Shown in pieces: positions 17,669-26,321 of a stretch of DNA of 35,784 bases. Position 1 is the stretch's first letter, and the number at the start of each line of letters is the position of its first letter. The notes beneath the pieces were generated by a model. That model saw only the letters and a program-made list of their open reading frames with translations. It made no database searches and was not told the origin of the DNA. Origin of the DNA: Methylobacter sp. (GTDB lineage Bacteria; Pseudomonadota; Gammaproteobacteria; Methylococcales; Methylomonadaceae). The DNA lies in NCBI RefSeq assembly GCF_023227905.1, contig NZ_JALOCF010000051.1, positions 1-35,784 on the forward strand, in the 5' to 3' direction. The translations under genes and the position numbers were made by a program.

Positions 17669-18694
17669 CTACTGATAGCGTTTAACCATTTCGCGCAATG
17701 GCATTGCTTTAATTTTACTAGCGTGCCCAGCAGAGCCAAATACTTCATAACGTGCCTGACAAAGCTCTTGCATCGCATCCCTGGCTGCTTTATAGATCTT
17801 GCGAGCGTCTAACTCTGATGCGTTTTCCGGTTGGGCTAAATATCGGCGAATGGCGCCTGTAGAAGCCATACGTAAGTCAGTATCAATATTGACTTTGCGG
17901 GCACCATATTTAATCCCTTCAATAATTTCATCAACCGGCACACCATAAGTTTGGGGAATATCGCCGCCATTCTCATTGATAATCTTTAGCCAATCTTGCG
18001 GCACAGAACTCGATCCATGCATGACGAAATGAGTATTAGGCAATCGTTGTTGTAATGTTCTTAAACGGCTAATAACCAATACTTCGCCAGTAGGCGGTTT
18101 GCTGAATTTATAAGCACCATGACTGGTGCCAATGGCTACAGCTAACGCATCTATTTGAGTTTGCTTGACAAATTCAACTGCTTCATCCGCATCGGTCAGT
18201 AACTGACTGTGATCCGGTGCTTCCGATGAATCTTGCGTTTTTGTTTCTAACGAACCCAGGCAACCGATTTCACCTTCAACCGATACGCCGCACGCATGCG
18301 CCATCTTGACCACATTGCGAGTAACCTCGACGTTATATTCAAAACTGGCAGGCGTTTTCATATCTTCCAGCAAAGACCCATCCATCATCACTGAGCTGAA
18401 GCCTGATTGAATGGCTTGCGCACAGGTGTCGGGTGTCGGTGCATGATCCCGATGCATGACGATCGGAATATGAGGATATTGTTCAACGGCTGCAAGAATC
18501 AAATGGCGTAAAAATACCTCGCCGGCATATCTGTTCGCGCCGGCTGAGCCTTGCATAATCACAGGGCTATCGCACGCATCAGCGGCTTGCATAATGGCTT
18601 GAACTTGCTCCATGTTACTGATGTTGAATGCGGGTACGGCAAAGCCATGCTCCGCCGCATAATCCAAAAGTTGTCGTAATGATACTAAAGCCAT
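17669..18694 (-). CDS. fba: Class II fructose-1,6-bisphosphate aldolase (Calvin-type)
   Basis: The enzyme reversibly cleaves fructose-1,6-bisphosphate to dihydroxyacetone phosphate and glyceraldehyde-3-phosphate. The 341-residue length fits the Calvin-cycle (CbbA-like) subgroup. Metal and active-site elements are MHRDHAPT (H81, D83, H84), EGEIGCLGSLE near 136-146, IGTSHGAYK, FVMHGSSSVP and VNIDTDLRMA. AAGGAG lies about 9 nt before the ATG. A PfkB sugar kinase is divergently placed 352 bp away. In ribulose-monophosphate methanotrophs this aldolase serves the cleavage and regeneration branches, which fits but is not proof of lifestyle. Confidence 0.95.
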   Translation of the reverse strand: MALVSLRQLLDYAAEHGFAVPAFNISNMEQVQAIMQAADACDSPVIMQGSAGANRYAGEVFLRHLILAAVEQYPHIPIVMHRDHAPTPDTCAQAIQSGFSSVMMDGSLLEDMKTPASFEYNVEVTRNVVKMAHACGVSVEGEIGCLGSLETKTQDSSEAPDHSQLLTDADEAVEFVKQTQIDALAVAIGTSHGAYKFSKPPTGEVLVISRLRTLQQRLPNTHFVMHGSSSVPQDWLKIINENGGDIPQTYGVPVDEIIEGIKYGARKVNIDTDLRMASTGAIRRYLAQPENASELDARKIYKAARDAMQELCQARYEVFGSAGHASKIKAMPLREMVKRYQ

Positions 18695-19046
18695 GATCGG
18701 CTCTCCTTAGCTTTGTTATATTTTAGGTTCTAGCTCACCGCCAGGGGCTATTATCGTTTCCGATGTGTGACTTGATAGGAAATGAGCGCGGCCTGTCTGG
18801 TTAAGATCAACTCACCAAAACACCATCATGGCGCATAGTAATGTCATTAACCTGAATAAGCCAGACTTGAAGTCCTGCGAGAAAGCGCCCATAACACAAG
18901 TAATCAATGAATTTAGATTTTTATGCCAGGATGACTGAGTACTGTCGCCCCTTAGAAAATGTTCGCTCAAGGGTGGTATTTAAGAGTATTTTAGGTTTAG
19001 TGTAGCCACATCAAAGAAACATTGAGAATGATTTATTACTTGAGCT
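18695..19046. promoter_or_regulatory. Divergent promoter region between fba and sugar kinase
   Basis: This 352-bp space separates genes transcribed in opposite directions, so it must hold both promoters. AT-rich stretches are present on both sides (GTTATATTTTAGG near 18715 for fba). I cannot define -35/-10 boxes or an operator with confidence. Confidence 0.4.
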
Positions 19047-19958
19047 ATGACTATGACTATGACTGTTAATGTTGACGTACTGTGCGTAGGGCACGCCTCT
19101 TATGATTTGATTTTTTCCGTAAATCAACATCCGGGTGCCGATGAGAAAATCGTTGCCGAAAGTTTGCTCAGTTGTGGCGGTGGCCCTGCTGCCAATGCCG
19201 CCGTGTGTGTTGCCAAGTTAGGATTAACGTCGGCATTCGCTGGATACTTGGGACGTGATATTTATGGTGACAAACATTACCAGGAACTCAATGATTACGG
19301 TGTTAACACGAAACTAATCATTCGCGGCGCCTCCCCTACTCCGTTATCGACAATAATAGTCAAAACCGATGGCAAACGATGCCTAATCAATTACAAGGGT
19401 GACACGCAAGCATTAGCATCCAATGCACTGAACTTCTCTAATGTCTCGGCGAAGGTTGTCTTGTTCGATGGACATGAACCTTATATCTCATTGCCACTTG
19501 CCGAAAAAGCCAGGCAATCTAAAATCCCAACAGTATTGGATGCCGGTTCAGTGCATGAAGGAACCTTGGCATTGATGAATCACGTTGATTATCTGATTTG
19601 TTCGGAAAAATTTGCCAGCCAGTACGCAGGTAACGAACACCAAGCCTTAAGCCAACTTGCTAAGCTTGCGCCAGTTGTGATTATCACACTGGGCGAGAGA
19701 GGACTGATTTGGCAACGCGGCAATGAGCAAGGCGCACTACCCGCTTATCACATTACCGCCATTGATACCACGGGTGCCGGTGATGCTTTTCATGGCGCTT
19801 TTGCTGCGGCACTGGCAGCCGGCATGGATTGGCAAACGCAACTTCAGTACGCTAGTGCCGCTGGCGCATTGTGCTGCATGCAAATGGGAGCTCGTTTAGG
19901 ACTACCCAGCCAAAAAGAGCATACCCTGTTATTTAGTCAACCCCTATATGCGACTTGA
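19047..19958 (+). CDS. PfkB-family carbohydrate kinase
   Basis: This 303-residue ribokinase-superfamily enzyme transfers phosphate from ATP to a sugar or related alcohol. The N-terminal signature GGGPAANAAVCVAKLG (about residues 45-60) and the C-terminal DTTGAGDAFHGAF (240-252, catalytic base D246) are intact, with VIITLGERGLIW before it. The substrate (fructose-6-phosphate, fructose, ribose or other) cannot be read from sequence. Its divergent pairing with aldolase suggests central sugar metabolism. The coding start is a triple ATGACT repeat (19047, 19053, 19059); any of the three ATGs could serve. The preceding TTGAG is a weak ribosome-binding site. Confidence 0.88.
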   Translation: MTMTMTVNVDVLCVGHASYDLIFSVNQHPGADEKIVAESLLSCGGGPAANAAVCVAKLGLTSAFAGYLGRDIYGDKHYQELNDYGVNTKLIIRGASPTPLSTIIVKTDGKRCLINYKGDTQALASNALNFSNVSAKVVLFDGHEPYISLPLAEKARQSKIPTVLDAGSVHEGTLALMNHVDYLICSEKFASQYAGNEHQALSQLAKLAPVVIITLGERGLIWQRGNEQGALPAYHITAIDTTGAGDAFHGAFAAALAAGMDWQTQLQYASAAGALCCMQMGARLGLPSQKEHTLLFSQPLYAT

Positions 19959-20047
19959 ACTAACAGCTTTGTTCAGTTAACCCTGCAATCCAAGATAATC
20001 ATTTATACCGGACGCAATACTCAACGTATTATCTATATTATCGGGTG

Positions 20048-20129
20048 TTGGGGGCATGGCAATATCGGTTTTTGACCCGAAGGAGTCCTTCAGTTCTTCC
20101 TGTCGGGCGACAATTTTTCAATGCCCCAA
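20048..20129. repeat. Nested palindromic structure downstream of sugar kinase
   Basis: TTGGGGGCAT (20048-20057) and ATGCCCCAA (20121-20129) are inverted. Inside are GAAGGA-G-TCCTTC (20079-20091) and the pair CCCGA/TCGGG. The nested stems suggest a transcript-ending or repeat structure about 90 bp after the kinase stop. The rest of 19959-20281 shows nothing else. Confidence 0.4.
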
Positions 20130-20294
20130 GTTACGGTGTTCGATGACGGAACGGCGGGTAAATTAACAATCGCTTCTATACTTAAATATCAAAATCTCGG
20201 GCCTAAATGTTGGAGTGTTAGACCGACCCTGTGGCATAAAAGGATACACACATAAAATCAGGGCCCAGCCAATGCGGCTATCTACCCCGAAAAG

Positions 20295-20334
20295 GGGTCA
20301 GGTTGCATTATTGCGGCAGAAAGTAACCTGACCC
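20295..20334. repeat. REP-like inverted repeat GGGTCAGGTT...AACCTGACCC
   Basis: GGGTCAGGTT (20295-20304) and AACCTGACCC (20325-20334) are a perfect 10-bp inverted pair around a 20-bp interior. Sequences of this type commonly accompany REP-associated transposase elements in gammaproteobacteria; that link is general knowledge. No such transposase gene is nearby. Confidence 0.5.
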
Positions 20335-20354
20335 TTTCCCTCCGGTCGATCTGT

Positions 20355-20425
20355 CGGCCGCTTTCCGCAACCACACAGCAACCGCCGGGCTTGCAACTGC
20401 CGGTCGTAAGCAGCGTGTCACGGTA
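20355..20425. repeat. 71-bp dispersed repeat, copy 1
   Basis: This copy aligns without gaps to 23084-23154; I count 59 of 71 identical positions by eye. It begins CGGCCGCT and ends AGCGTGTCACGGTA. It lies on the left side of the segment holding the IS110 element and the alcohol dehydrogenase. On the minus strand both copies encode YRDTLL and then SCKPG and CCVVAESGR, so the repeat may derive from a translated sequence or simply share one open frame. Confidence 0.7.
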
Positions 20426-20589
20426 GCACTGTAGGTCGTGCAACAGCTTTCCGTTGCCCGGCATTTTAGCGGCCGGAAATGAAATAAAGGTGCAATGTCA
20501 AGAAGTGGTTCCGCTTTAAAAATTCGAAATGTCGGGCATAAACAGCATGCCCGGCCTTGTATATTAAACCCATCTCTTAAACACAAGAT

Positions 20590-21840
20590 TATTTAACCCG
20601 AAAAGTTTTATAGTGATACTGATTTTCTGGGGAAGTCGGTCCGGCCTTAAGCCTTGAGCTTGCTCGTAGATAGGCTCCCCACCCTCGTCATCCATGCCGC
20701 GGAGTATCTGAGACCTGTAAGCATAAGCTTCTGAGTCTGCATTCACAAGGACGGTAGATGAAGTGTCAGGGTTGGGAAACCAGTGATCATCATAACAAAA
20801 TCATAACAGAGAGATGAAACGATGAATTATGCAGGCATTGATGTTAGCTACAAACACGCTGTTATCGTGGTCAGTGTCAAAGGTAAAGCCCGCCAAGCCA
20901 AAACTTTTGACAATACGCCAGCCGGTCATAAGGCGATTATCCAGTTATTATCAAAATTAAAAGGGGAATCAAGAGTTTGTCTTGAAGCCACCGGCATTTA
21001 TCATTTTGATTTGGCCGTTGCGTTGCGTTGAGCCGCGCTGAGGGTGTTGAAGTCATGGTGATCAATCCCAAAGCCTCGCATCATTTTGCCAAGGTGTTAA
21101 TGAAACGGAGTAAAACGGATGCGGTTGATGCTGAACTATTGGCGATTTACAGCGAAAGGATGCCTTTTGAAGCGTGGCAACGCCCCGCGGATGAACAGAT
21201 TGCGTTAAGAGCAATTTCCCGCAGAATTGCCGCTTTAAGCAAACAAAAGACCCAAACCAAAAACCAGCTTCATGCCTTAACCGCGACAGAGGAAACCCCT
21301 GCCTTAGTGATCGAGCATATTAAGGCCTTGATAGCACTGCTGGAAAAACAGATCGCCGCGCACCGAAGCAGTGCGCTCGAATTAATCCGGCAACACCAAC
21401 CGCTGGCCGAAGCCCTTACCTGGGTCACCAGCATTAAAGGCATTGCTCAAGCCAGTGGCATTCAACTACTGGCCGAGTTAATGATATTGCCGCAGGACAT
21501 GACGGCAAGGCAATGGGTGGCTTACGCAGGCTTAGACCCACGCGTCTTTGAATCGGGCAGCAGCGTCTCAAAAAAACCGCGCATCAGTAAGGCCGGCAAT
21601 AAATTCATCCGTCAGGCGCTGTATATGCCCGCTTTAGTCGCAACGCGCTTTGAGCCGAATATCAAAGGCTATTATGTCCACTTGATTCAGGATAATGGTT
21701 TGAAGAAAGTGCAAGCGATCTGCGCGGTTATGCGTAAGCTGTTACACGCCATCCATGGCATGTTGAACGCTAAACAGGCATTTGACGGGACTTGTTTTTA
21801 CAAGTTGCCCGCCGAAGCAAATTCACAATGATTTTTTTCA
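20590..21840 (+). mobile_element. IS110-family insertion sequence (boundaries approximate)
   Basis: The element consists of a frameshifted IS110-type transposase (20822-21831) with a non-coding leader of about 200 bp before it. IS110 elements lack clear terminal inverted repeats, and I could not fix the ends. In this family the non-coding end next to the recombinase encodes the bridge RNA that pairs with target and donor DNA. The leader at about 20600-20815 is therefore a candidate bridge-RNA region, inferred from family knowledge only. Confidence 0.65.
20822..21831 (+). pseudogene. IS110-family transposase, frameshifted
   Basis: The first frame (20822-21031) begins MNYAGIDVSYKHA, with the RuvC-like catalytic Asp7 and the Glu in CLEATGIY. 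The second (21028-21831) continues SRAEGVEVMVINPKASHHFA, with KTDAVDAELLA holding further acidic residues, and the C-terminal IS110 domain with TSIKGIAQ, AYAGLDPRVFESG and SKAGNKFIRQALYMPA. The break coincides with the tandem GTTGC GTTGC GTTGA near 21014-21030. Removing 5 bp restores a continuous DLAVALSRAEG reading, so a 5-bp duplication most likely inactivated the gene. The frames overlap as TTGA, so reinitiation is conceivable, but the DEDD active site would still be split. Confidence 0.85.
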
Positions 21841-22020
21841 TTGCGGACTTGTGCTTTAAGAGAGTATCTACGACTTCATAGAGTACGTGTATACGCTATT
21901 TTCAGAGGTTTTTTATTCCTGTATGCTCAGAATTAATGGACTGGATGTAAACACATTGCTGTGGCACGACTTATCTTAATAGCTGTTAATGATTAACCGT
22001 ATTAACTGAGGAGCATACCA

Positions 22021-23037
22021 ATGACAGAAATCAAAGCCTGGGCTAGCCATGGTCCCAAACAAAAACTTGAACGTTTCTCATATAATCCAGGGCCGCTCGG
22101 ACCGGAAGAAGTTGAAATCGTCGTTGAATATTGTGGCCTTTGCCATTCCGATTTATCCATCATCAACAATGAATGGGGCATGTCGCAATACCCTGTAGTA
22201 CCCGGACATGAAGCGACCGGCCGTATCGTAGCAATCGGCGAGCAAGCCAAAGGGTTCCAGGTGGGCCAACGGGTCGGCGTAGGTTGGAATTCCGGCAGCT
22301 GTATGCATTGTCATCACTGCATGGGCGGCAATAATAATCTCTGCTCTGAAGCGCAACCGACCATAGTCGGGCATCGAGGCGGCTTTGCGGAAAAGCTCAG
22401 AGCGCATTGGGCCTGGGCCATTCCATTGCCCGATAACCTCGACATGTCCAGCGCCGGCCCTTTGCTCTGCGGCGGCATAACCGTATTTTCCCCGCTGCTG
22501 ACTTTCGGCGTCAAACCTACCGACCATGTCGGCATCGTCGGTATCGGCGGCCTCGGCCACATGGGATTAAAATTCGCCAAAGCCTGGGGCTGTGAAGTAA
22601 CCGCTTTCACATCGAACGAATCGAAGGCCGATGAAGCCAGAAGCTTCGGCGCGCATCATGTCGTATCGAACCGCGATGCGACCGCCATGCTCAAAGCCGC
22701 CAACTCGTTAGATATGTTGATCGTTACCGTAAACGTTCCGCTTGATTGGCCTGCTTTTCTGCAAACACTCAAACCCAATGGCCGCTTGCATGTGGTTGGC
22801 GCCGTATTGGAACCGATGCAAATTCCTGCGATGGATTTGATCTCTGGGCAGAAAAGTGTTTCAGGCTCGCCCACCGGCAACCCGATTGCCTTGGCAACCA
22901 TGCTGGAGTTTGCCGCACGGCATAATATCAGCCCGCAAGTCGAGCATTTCCCAATGAGCCGGGTGAATGAAGCAATTGAGCATTTGGCTGCCGGCAAAGC
23001 ACGCTATCGGATTGTGTTGGATGCGGATTTTGGCTGA
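22021..23037 (+). CDS. Zinc-dependent NAD(P) alcohol dehydrogenase (YahK/CAD-type)
   Basis: The 338-residue medium-chain dehydrogenase interconverts primary alcohols and aldehydes. Catalytic zinc ligands are C41 in GLCHSD, H63 in PGHEATG and a Cys in PLLCGGITVF. The structural zinc set is C94, C97, C100 and C108 in CMHCHHCMGGNNNLC. The Rossmann motif is GIVGIGGLGHMGLKFA, with a Ser in FTSNESKADEA suggesting NADPH preference as in CAD/YahK enzymes (inference). GAGGAG precedes the ATG. It stands alone between the IS110 remnant and a 71-bp repeat copy. The physiological aldehyde is not evident. Confidence 0.93.
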   Translation: MTEIKAWASHGPKQKLERFSYNPGPLGPEEVEIVVEYCGLCHSDLSIINNEWGMSQYPVVPGHEATGRIVAIGEQAKGFQVGQRVGVGWNSGSCMHCHHCMGGNNNLCSEAQPTIVGHRGGFAEKLRAHWAWAIPLPDNLDMSSAGPLLCGGITVFSPLLTFGVKPTDHVGIVGIGGLGHMGLKFAKAWGCEVTAFTSNESKADEARSFGAHHVVSNRDATAMLKAANSLDMLIVTVNVPLDWPAFLQTLKPNGRLHVVGAVLEPMQIPAMDLISGQKSVSGSPTGNPIALATMLEFAARHNISPQVEHFPMSRVNEAIEHLAAGKARYRIVLDADFG

Positions 23038-23083
23038 TTCGCCTTAAGCTAATAAAATCTCCCAACGTTGCCGAGCGGCGAGA

Positions 23084-23154
23084 CGGCCGCTCTCCGCGAC
23101 TACACAGCAATCGCCGGGTTTGCAACTGCTTGCTGCCAGTAGCGTGTCACGGTA
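23084..23154. repeat. 71-bp dispersed repeat, copy 2
   Basis: This is the partner of 20355-20425, the same length and in the same orientation, with 12 substitutions and no gaps counted by eye. It lies 46 bp after the alcohol dehydrogenase stop and 44 bp before the flavodoxin 3' end, so it sits between convergent genes. Confidence 0.7.
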
Positions 23155-23197
23155 TTTGCAGGAGCTACATCCTTTTCGATCCCGGCTTGCTGCATCC

Positions 23198-23752
23198 TTA
23201 AGCCGCCTCCGACAAGGCAGGCAACAACTGCGGAGTGATTTGCGCCAGCCAGGTTTTAAGCCGCTCTTCTGTTAAGAATGGCTGCGTGCGTTGATCCAGC
23301 ACCAAACCGACAAACCGGTTATCGATGATCGCATCGGAGTGTTCAAACTGATAATCCTCGATGCTCCAAGGCCCGATAATGTCGGCGCCGTAACCGTAAA
23401 ACACCCGGTAAAGCTGGATCAATGAACTGGCAAAGCGCGAGGCGTAACGTTCCTGATTACCCAATCCGAACAAAGCCACCCGTTTACCGGTCAAGTCAGC
23501 ACCGTCGAGATGAGGCACGAACTCTTGCCAATTGCTTTCAATGCAGCCGACCGCCTGTCCCGGCAAATCGCCGACGCCGTAACTCGGCGTGCCGAGTATC
23601 AACGCGTCGTACTGCAACAATTCAGTCACACTGGTGCGATTGATGTTTTTGGGTTTATCGGCCAGTTCTTCACCCAACAAACTGTAAATCTTTTTAGCGA
23701 CCAAACGGGTGCTGCCGGTATCGGTTCCGAAAAAAATGCCTATTTTGCTCAT
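23198..23752 (-). CDS. Long-chain flavodoxin
   Basis: This 184-residue FMN-binding electron carrier has the phosphate loop GTDTGSTRLVAKKI (residues 9-22). The first isoalloxazine loop is LGTPSYGVGDLPGQ, and the second is FGLGNQERYAS followed by a Tyr-rich region. The inserted segment around YGADIIGPWSIEDYQFE marks the long-chain class (FldA/NifF type). AGGTGATTT precedes the ATG as ribosome-binding site. No nitrogenase or other dedicated partner is in the window, so the electron acceptor is unknown. Being single and stand-alone, it could serve general reductive metabolism. Confidence 0.92.
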   Translation of the reverse strand: MSKIGIFFGTDTGSTRLVAKKIYSLLGEELADKPKNINRTSVTELLQYDALILGTPSYGVGDLPGQAVGCIESNWQEFVPHLDGADLTGKRVALFGLGNQERYASRFASSLIQLYRVFYGYGADIIGPWSIEDYQFEHSDAIIDNRFVGLVLDQRTQPFLTEERLKTWLAQITPQLLPALSEAA

Positions 23753-24573
23753 AAATCACCTGTGCTTGAGATTGCAGAATGCTGTTACTGCAACATAAGC
23801 AAATTTCGCTCCAGCTTTAGGTGGAATATTTTTTGTTTAATATTAGATAGATAGCTTGACTGAACCTGAAAGCAGATCCGGATTGGTGCAATCATTCCGA
23901 CAATCGCGGCATAAGCTGGGGAATTTGCGACATAGGCGCGGGCGGTTCTGTGTTGTTTACATGTCGAAGTTAGTTTTTGAGTTTCTTCACCCGACCTGAG
24001 AATAGAGTGATCTATCGATCAAAAAAGACGGGGGTAGACCTTTCTCATGCACTCATGATGCTATGGAGAAACGCACAATGCAAAATCTGGCCCTTGTTAC
24101 TTGTTATTCATAACGTTAGCTTACGGAATTAAATGTTTTGTTAGCTTCTATTAGTCGTTCTAAATTTTTTGAAAATTATATTGTGTCAGCAAAATAGTTT
24201 GGATACGCCTTTTCAAGCCGCGCCCTAATTCTTGCATGGCTAAAATCAATTGGGGTCTTTAATCAGGTCGCTCATCTTCTCTCCTTATAAAAATCGTATT
24301 GTACGGCTCTGGAAATAAGCGGTTACACAAACTTATTGACACCCTCACCGGCTCTCCGCGATACGCCCACTTGCATTTGTTCGCTTTTACGTTTTGTTTA
24401 TTTACCAACGCAAAGCCTTTTGTACATGGCAACATGCCCCGTCCTGCAAGCAAGCGTCATTCATAGGATATAATAAACAAAGCAACCACATCTTACGCCG
24501 GCAGAACAAATCACCCATTTTCTTTCCTGCGTCCGAATGCCCGCCTAAAACCTATAAACTGGAGATGTAATAA
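23753..24573. other. Intergenic stretch between flavodoxin and DUF4239 gene
   Basis: About 820 bp without a convincing gene. The flavodoxin promoter must lie near 23760-23860, where there is an AT-rich tract (ATTTTTTGTTTAATATTAGA near 23827). A 64-codon minus-strand frame at 24259-24453 has no ribosome-binding site and no recognised family. AACTGGAGATG just before 24574 supplies the ribosome-binding site of the next gene. Confidence 0.4.
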
Positions 24574-25335
24574 ATGATACTTTTTTTGCTCAAATTGCCG
24601 GTTATACCGATGGCGTTGTTAATAATCGGAACGACGGTTGCCGTGGCTTGGTTTCTTGTTGAGATAGTCCACCGCTCTCCTCTAGCTAAACTCAAACCGT
24701 CCTTTCGCCACATGTTGCCTACCTTGGGCGGCTCGATGATGGCTGGCTACGTGATTTTTTCCGCCTTGGTCGCCAACACTGTTTGGCGTGAAAAGGAATT
24801 CGCCGAGCAGGCCGTGTATCAGGAAATGCGCTCACTTAGTTTTGCGGATAGGATGGTGGATACGCAACGTTACCCCGAACTGGGCTTGGCTATTGCCGCT
24901 TACGCCAAGGCAGTGGCGCTGCAAGAATGGCAAACCATGTCGGATGGGATCGAAAATGCCGGCGCCCGGCAGATACTCGATGACTTGCACCAGGCGGCGC
25001 TGACAGGTTTACCAGGCCTGTCCGACGAAATACGCAAGTCGCTGGTAGCCAGCTTGAAGGAGGCCGAAGTAGCTCGGCAAAACAGGCTGATGGCTGCGAC
25101 GGATAACATGCCCGGCGAAGTATGGTTGACCGTACTGCTGACAGCGTTGGTGGTATTGTCCTTTTCGGCATTTGCTCACGAGCATGACCGGGCTGCCGCC
25201 CGGATTATGGCTACCTTGTTCGGAGTGATGATCGGGTCGATGATGTTTTGTATCATCGCTGTCGATCGCCCATTTATCGGCGAGGTTTCGATTTCGAACG
25301 CGCCGATTGCTAAGCTATGGGAACACCACCGCTGA
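24574..25335 (+). CDS. DUF4239 (bestrophin-like) membrane protein
   Basis: This 253-residue inner-membrane protein has two helices at the N-terminus (IPMALLIIGTTVAVAWFLVE and a second at about 50-70). A central cytoplasmic or periplasmic helical part follows, then two C-terminal helices around VLLTALVVLSFSAFA and IMATLFGVMIGSMMFCII. It closes with the DUF4239 hallmark DRPFIGEVSISNAPI. Members are thought to be related to bestrophin-type channels; transport by this protein is unproved. GGAG lies upstream of the ATG. It stands alone and is convergent with the toxin-antitoxin pair. Confidence 0.82.
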   Translation: MILFLLKLPVIPMALLIIGTTVAVAWFLVEIVHRSPLAKLKPSFRHMLPTLGGSMMAGYVIFSALVANTVWREKEFAEQAVYQEMRSLSFADRMVDTQRYPELGLAIAAYAKAVALQEWQTMSDGIENAGARQILDDLHQAALTGLPGLSDEIRKSLVASLKEAEVARQNRLMAATDNMPGEVWLTVLLTALVVLSFSAFAHEHDRAAARIMATLFGVMIGSMMFCIIAVDRPFIGEVSISNAPIAKLWEHHR

Positions 25336-25473
25336 ACCAACCGATCTTCAAATGTTGGCTCGACGATAGCGAAGGAGGGAGGCGTATCGCGCCATTTTTT
25401 AAATACAGAGCTTTTTTCAATATCTCCAGCCGTAAATCCGCCACTTTATACGTCCAAAGCTGTAACGCTGTAA

Positions 25474-25497
25474 GGCGGATTCGCGCAGTAATCCGCC
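25474..25497. terminator. Hairpin between DUF4239 gene and GNAT toxin gene
   Basis: GGCGGATT (25474-25481), an 8-nt loop and AATCCGCC (25490-25497) form a perfect 8-bp stem. It begins 24 bp beyond the toxin stop (minus strand), between convergent genes, so it may end both transcripts. The GGCGGATT...AATCCGCC pattern is also a widespread dispersed repeat. Confidence 0.5.
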
Positions 25498-25521
25498 AAG
25501 AACCGGGCGTTTACTTTGTTA

Positions 25522-26034
25522 TCAGTCAGGTTCGGCCAAAATTGACCGAATTGTTTCTATTGTCATGATCAGGGTCATCGGTTGTAAAGGCGACTCCACG
25601 AAACCGCGTGAAAGATAGAACTGCTTGGCTTGATCGGAAAGCGCATGAACCAATAGAGCAAACACTCCGGCGTCGCCGGCGACGTTGACTGCCCGCAGCA
25701 TCGCATCGCGCAGCAGCGCCTGCTCGATTCCTTGGTTGTGGTAGCGCTTATCGACGGCGAGTCGGCCAAGCAGCAAGACCGGCAACAGGTCCAGCATGTT
25801 GCGCCGCATCGGCTTGGGTGCCGTCTCATGGCTGATCGCTCCAGCCGAGAGGCTGTAGTAACCTATAACATTTGCACCGGCACACAACACGAAGCAGCGG
25901 GAAGCGCCGGACATATGATTCTTAAACGCGCGTTTTTTGAGCCATTCGTTTAGGGATGGTTCGCCGCTGCCAAAATCCGCCAGCTCTTGATCAGCCGTGA
26001 TCGGCGCTGGCGGTGTAAAATCAAGCTCGCTCAT
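25522..26034 (-). CDS. GNAT-type acetyltransferase toxin of a DUF1778/GNAT module
   Basis: The protein has 170 residues. Relatives (TacT, AtaT) acetylate the amino group of charged tRNAs and block translation. The layout FGSGEPSLNEWLKKRAFKN, VIGYYSLSAGAIS and LGRLAVDKRY is typical, with the conserved Tyr in QAKQFYLSRGF. The acetyl-CoA loop reads HNQGIEQALL, where relatives usually have GQGLGRALL, so a Glu replaces the last small residue. This may weaken activity. The ATG overlaps the antitoxin stop (ATGA, 26031-26034), so translation is coupled. Confidence 0.9.
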   Translation of the reverse strand: MSELDFTPPAPITADQELADFGSGEPSLNEWLKKRAFKNHMSGASRCFVLCAGANVIGYYSLSAGAISHETAPKPMRRNMLDLLPVLLLGRLAVDKRYHNQGIEQALLRDAMLRAVNVAGDAGVFALLVHALSDQAKQFYLSRGFVESPLQPMTLIMTIETIRSILAEPD

Positions 26035-26318
26035 TTCTCCCAGGGCGCTTTGGTCTTGAGCAACCGGCGTAGTTTATCGGTCGGTGGTAACGGGTGATCG
26101 AGCAGTGCCTGAAATTTAGCATAGGTACCCTCATCAACCGTGAAGAATGCTTGCTCGAGCAGCACGTCTTCCGCTTCACGACAAGCGGCTTCAAGCATAA
26201 AATCTGAGCGGCTGCGGCCTAGACGATTTGCAGCTTGGTCTATCAGGTCGCGCTGTCTGGCTTTGGCGCGGATGTTGATGGAAACGGAAGCCGATTCTTT
26301 GGTTTGTGCATTTGGCAT
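26031..26318 (-). CDS. DUF1778 (TacA-like) ribbon-helix-helix antitoxin
   Basis: The protein has 95 residues. The N-terminal SVSINIRAKARQRDLIDQAA and NRLGRSRSDFMLEAA form a ribbon-helix-helix DNA-binding domain. The C-terminal tail (FFTVDEGTYAKFQALLDHPL) is the typical toxin-wrapping segment. It should neutralise the GNAT toxin and repress the promoter. AAAGGAG lies at good distance before the ATG, stronger than the site of the toxin, consistent with antitoxin excess. Two inverted-repeat sites lie immediately upstream. Confidence 0.92.
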   Translation of the reverse strand: MPNAQTKESASVSINIRAKARQRDLIDQAANRLGRSRSDFMLEAACREAEDVLLEQAFFTVDEGTYAKFQALLDHPLPPTDKLRRLLKTKAPWEK

Positions 26319-26321
26319 GGC

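Noticed and set aside
21020..21035. Programmed frameshift in the IS110 transposase
   Set aside because: IS110 transposases are normally one frame, and a tandem 5-bp repeat at the break explains the shift by duplication.
24259..24453. 64-residue minus-strand open frame
   Set aside because: No ribosome-binding site, no family recognised and no operon context; probably chance.
25522..26318. Toxin-antitoxin pair as an integron cassette
   Set aside because: No R''/R'-type boxes flank the pair, and it is about 1.9 kb away from the attC-like sites with its own promoter and operators.
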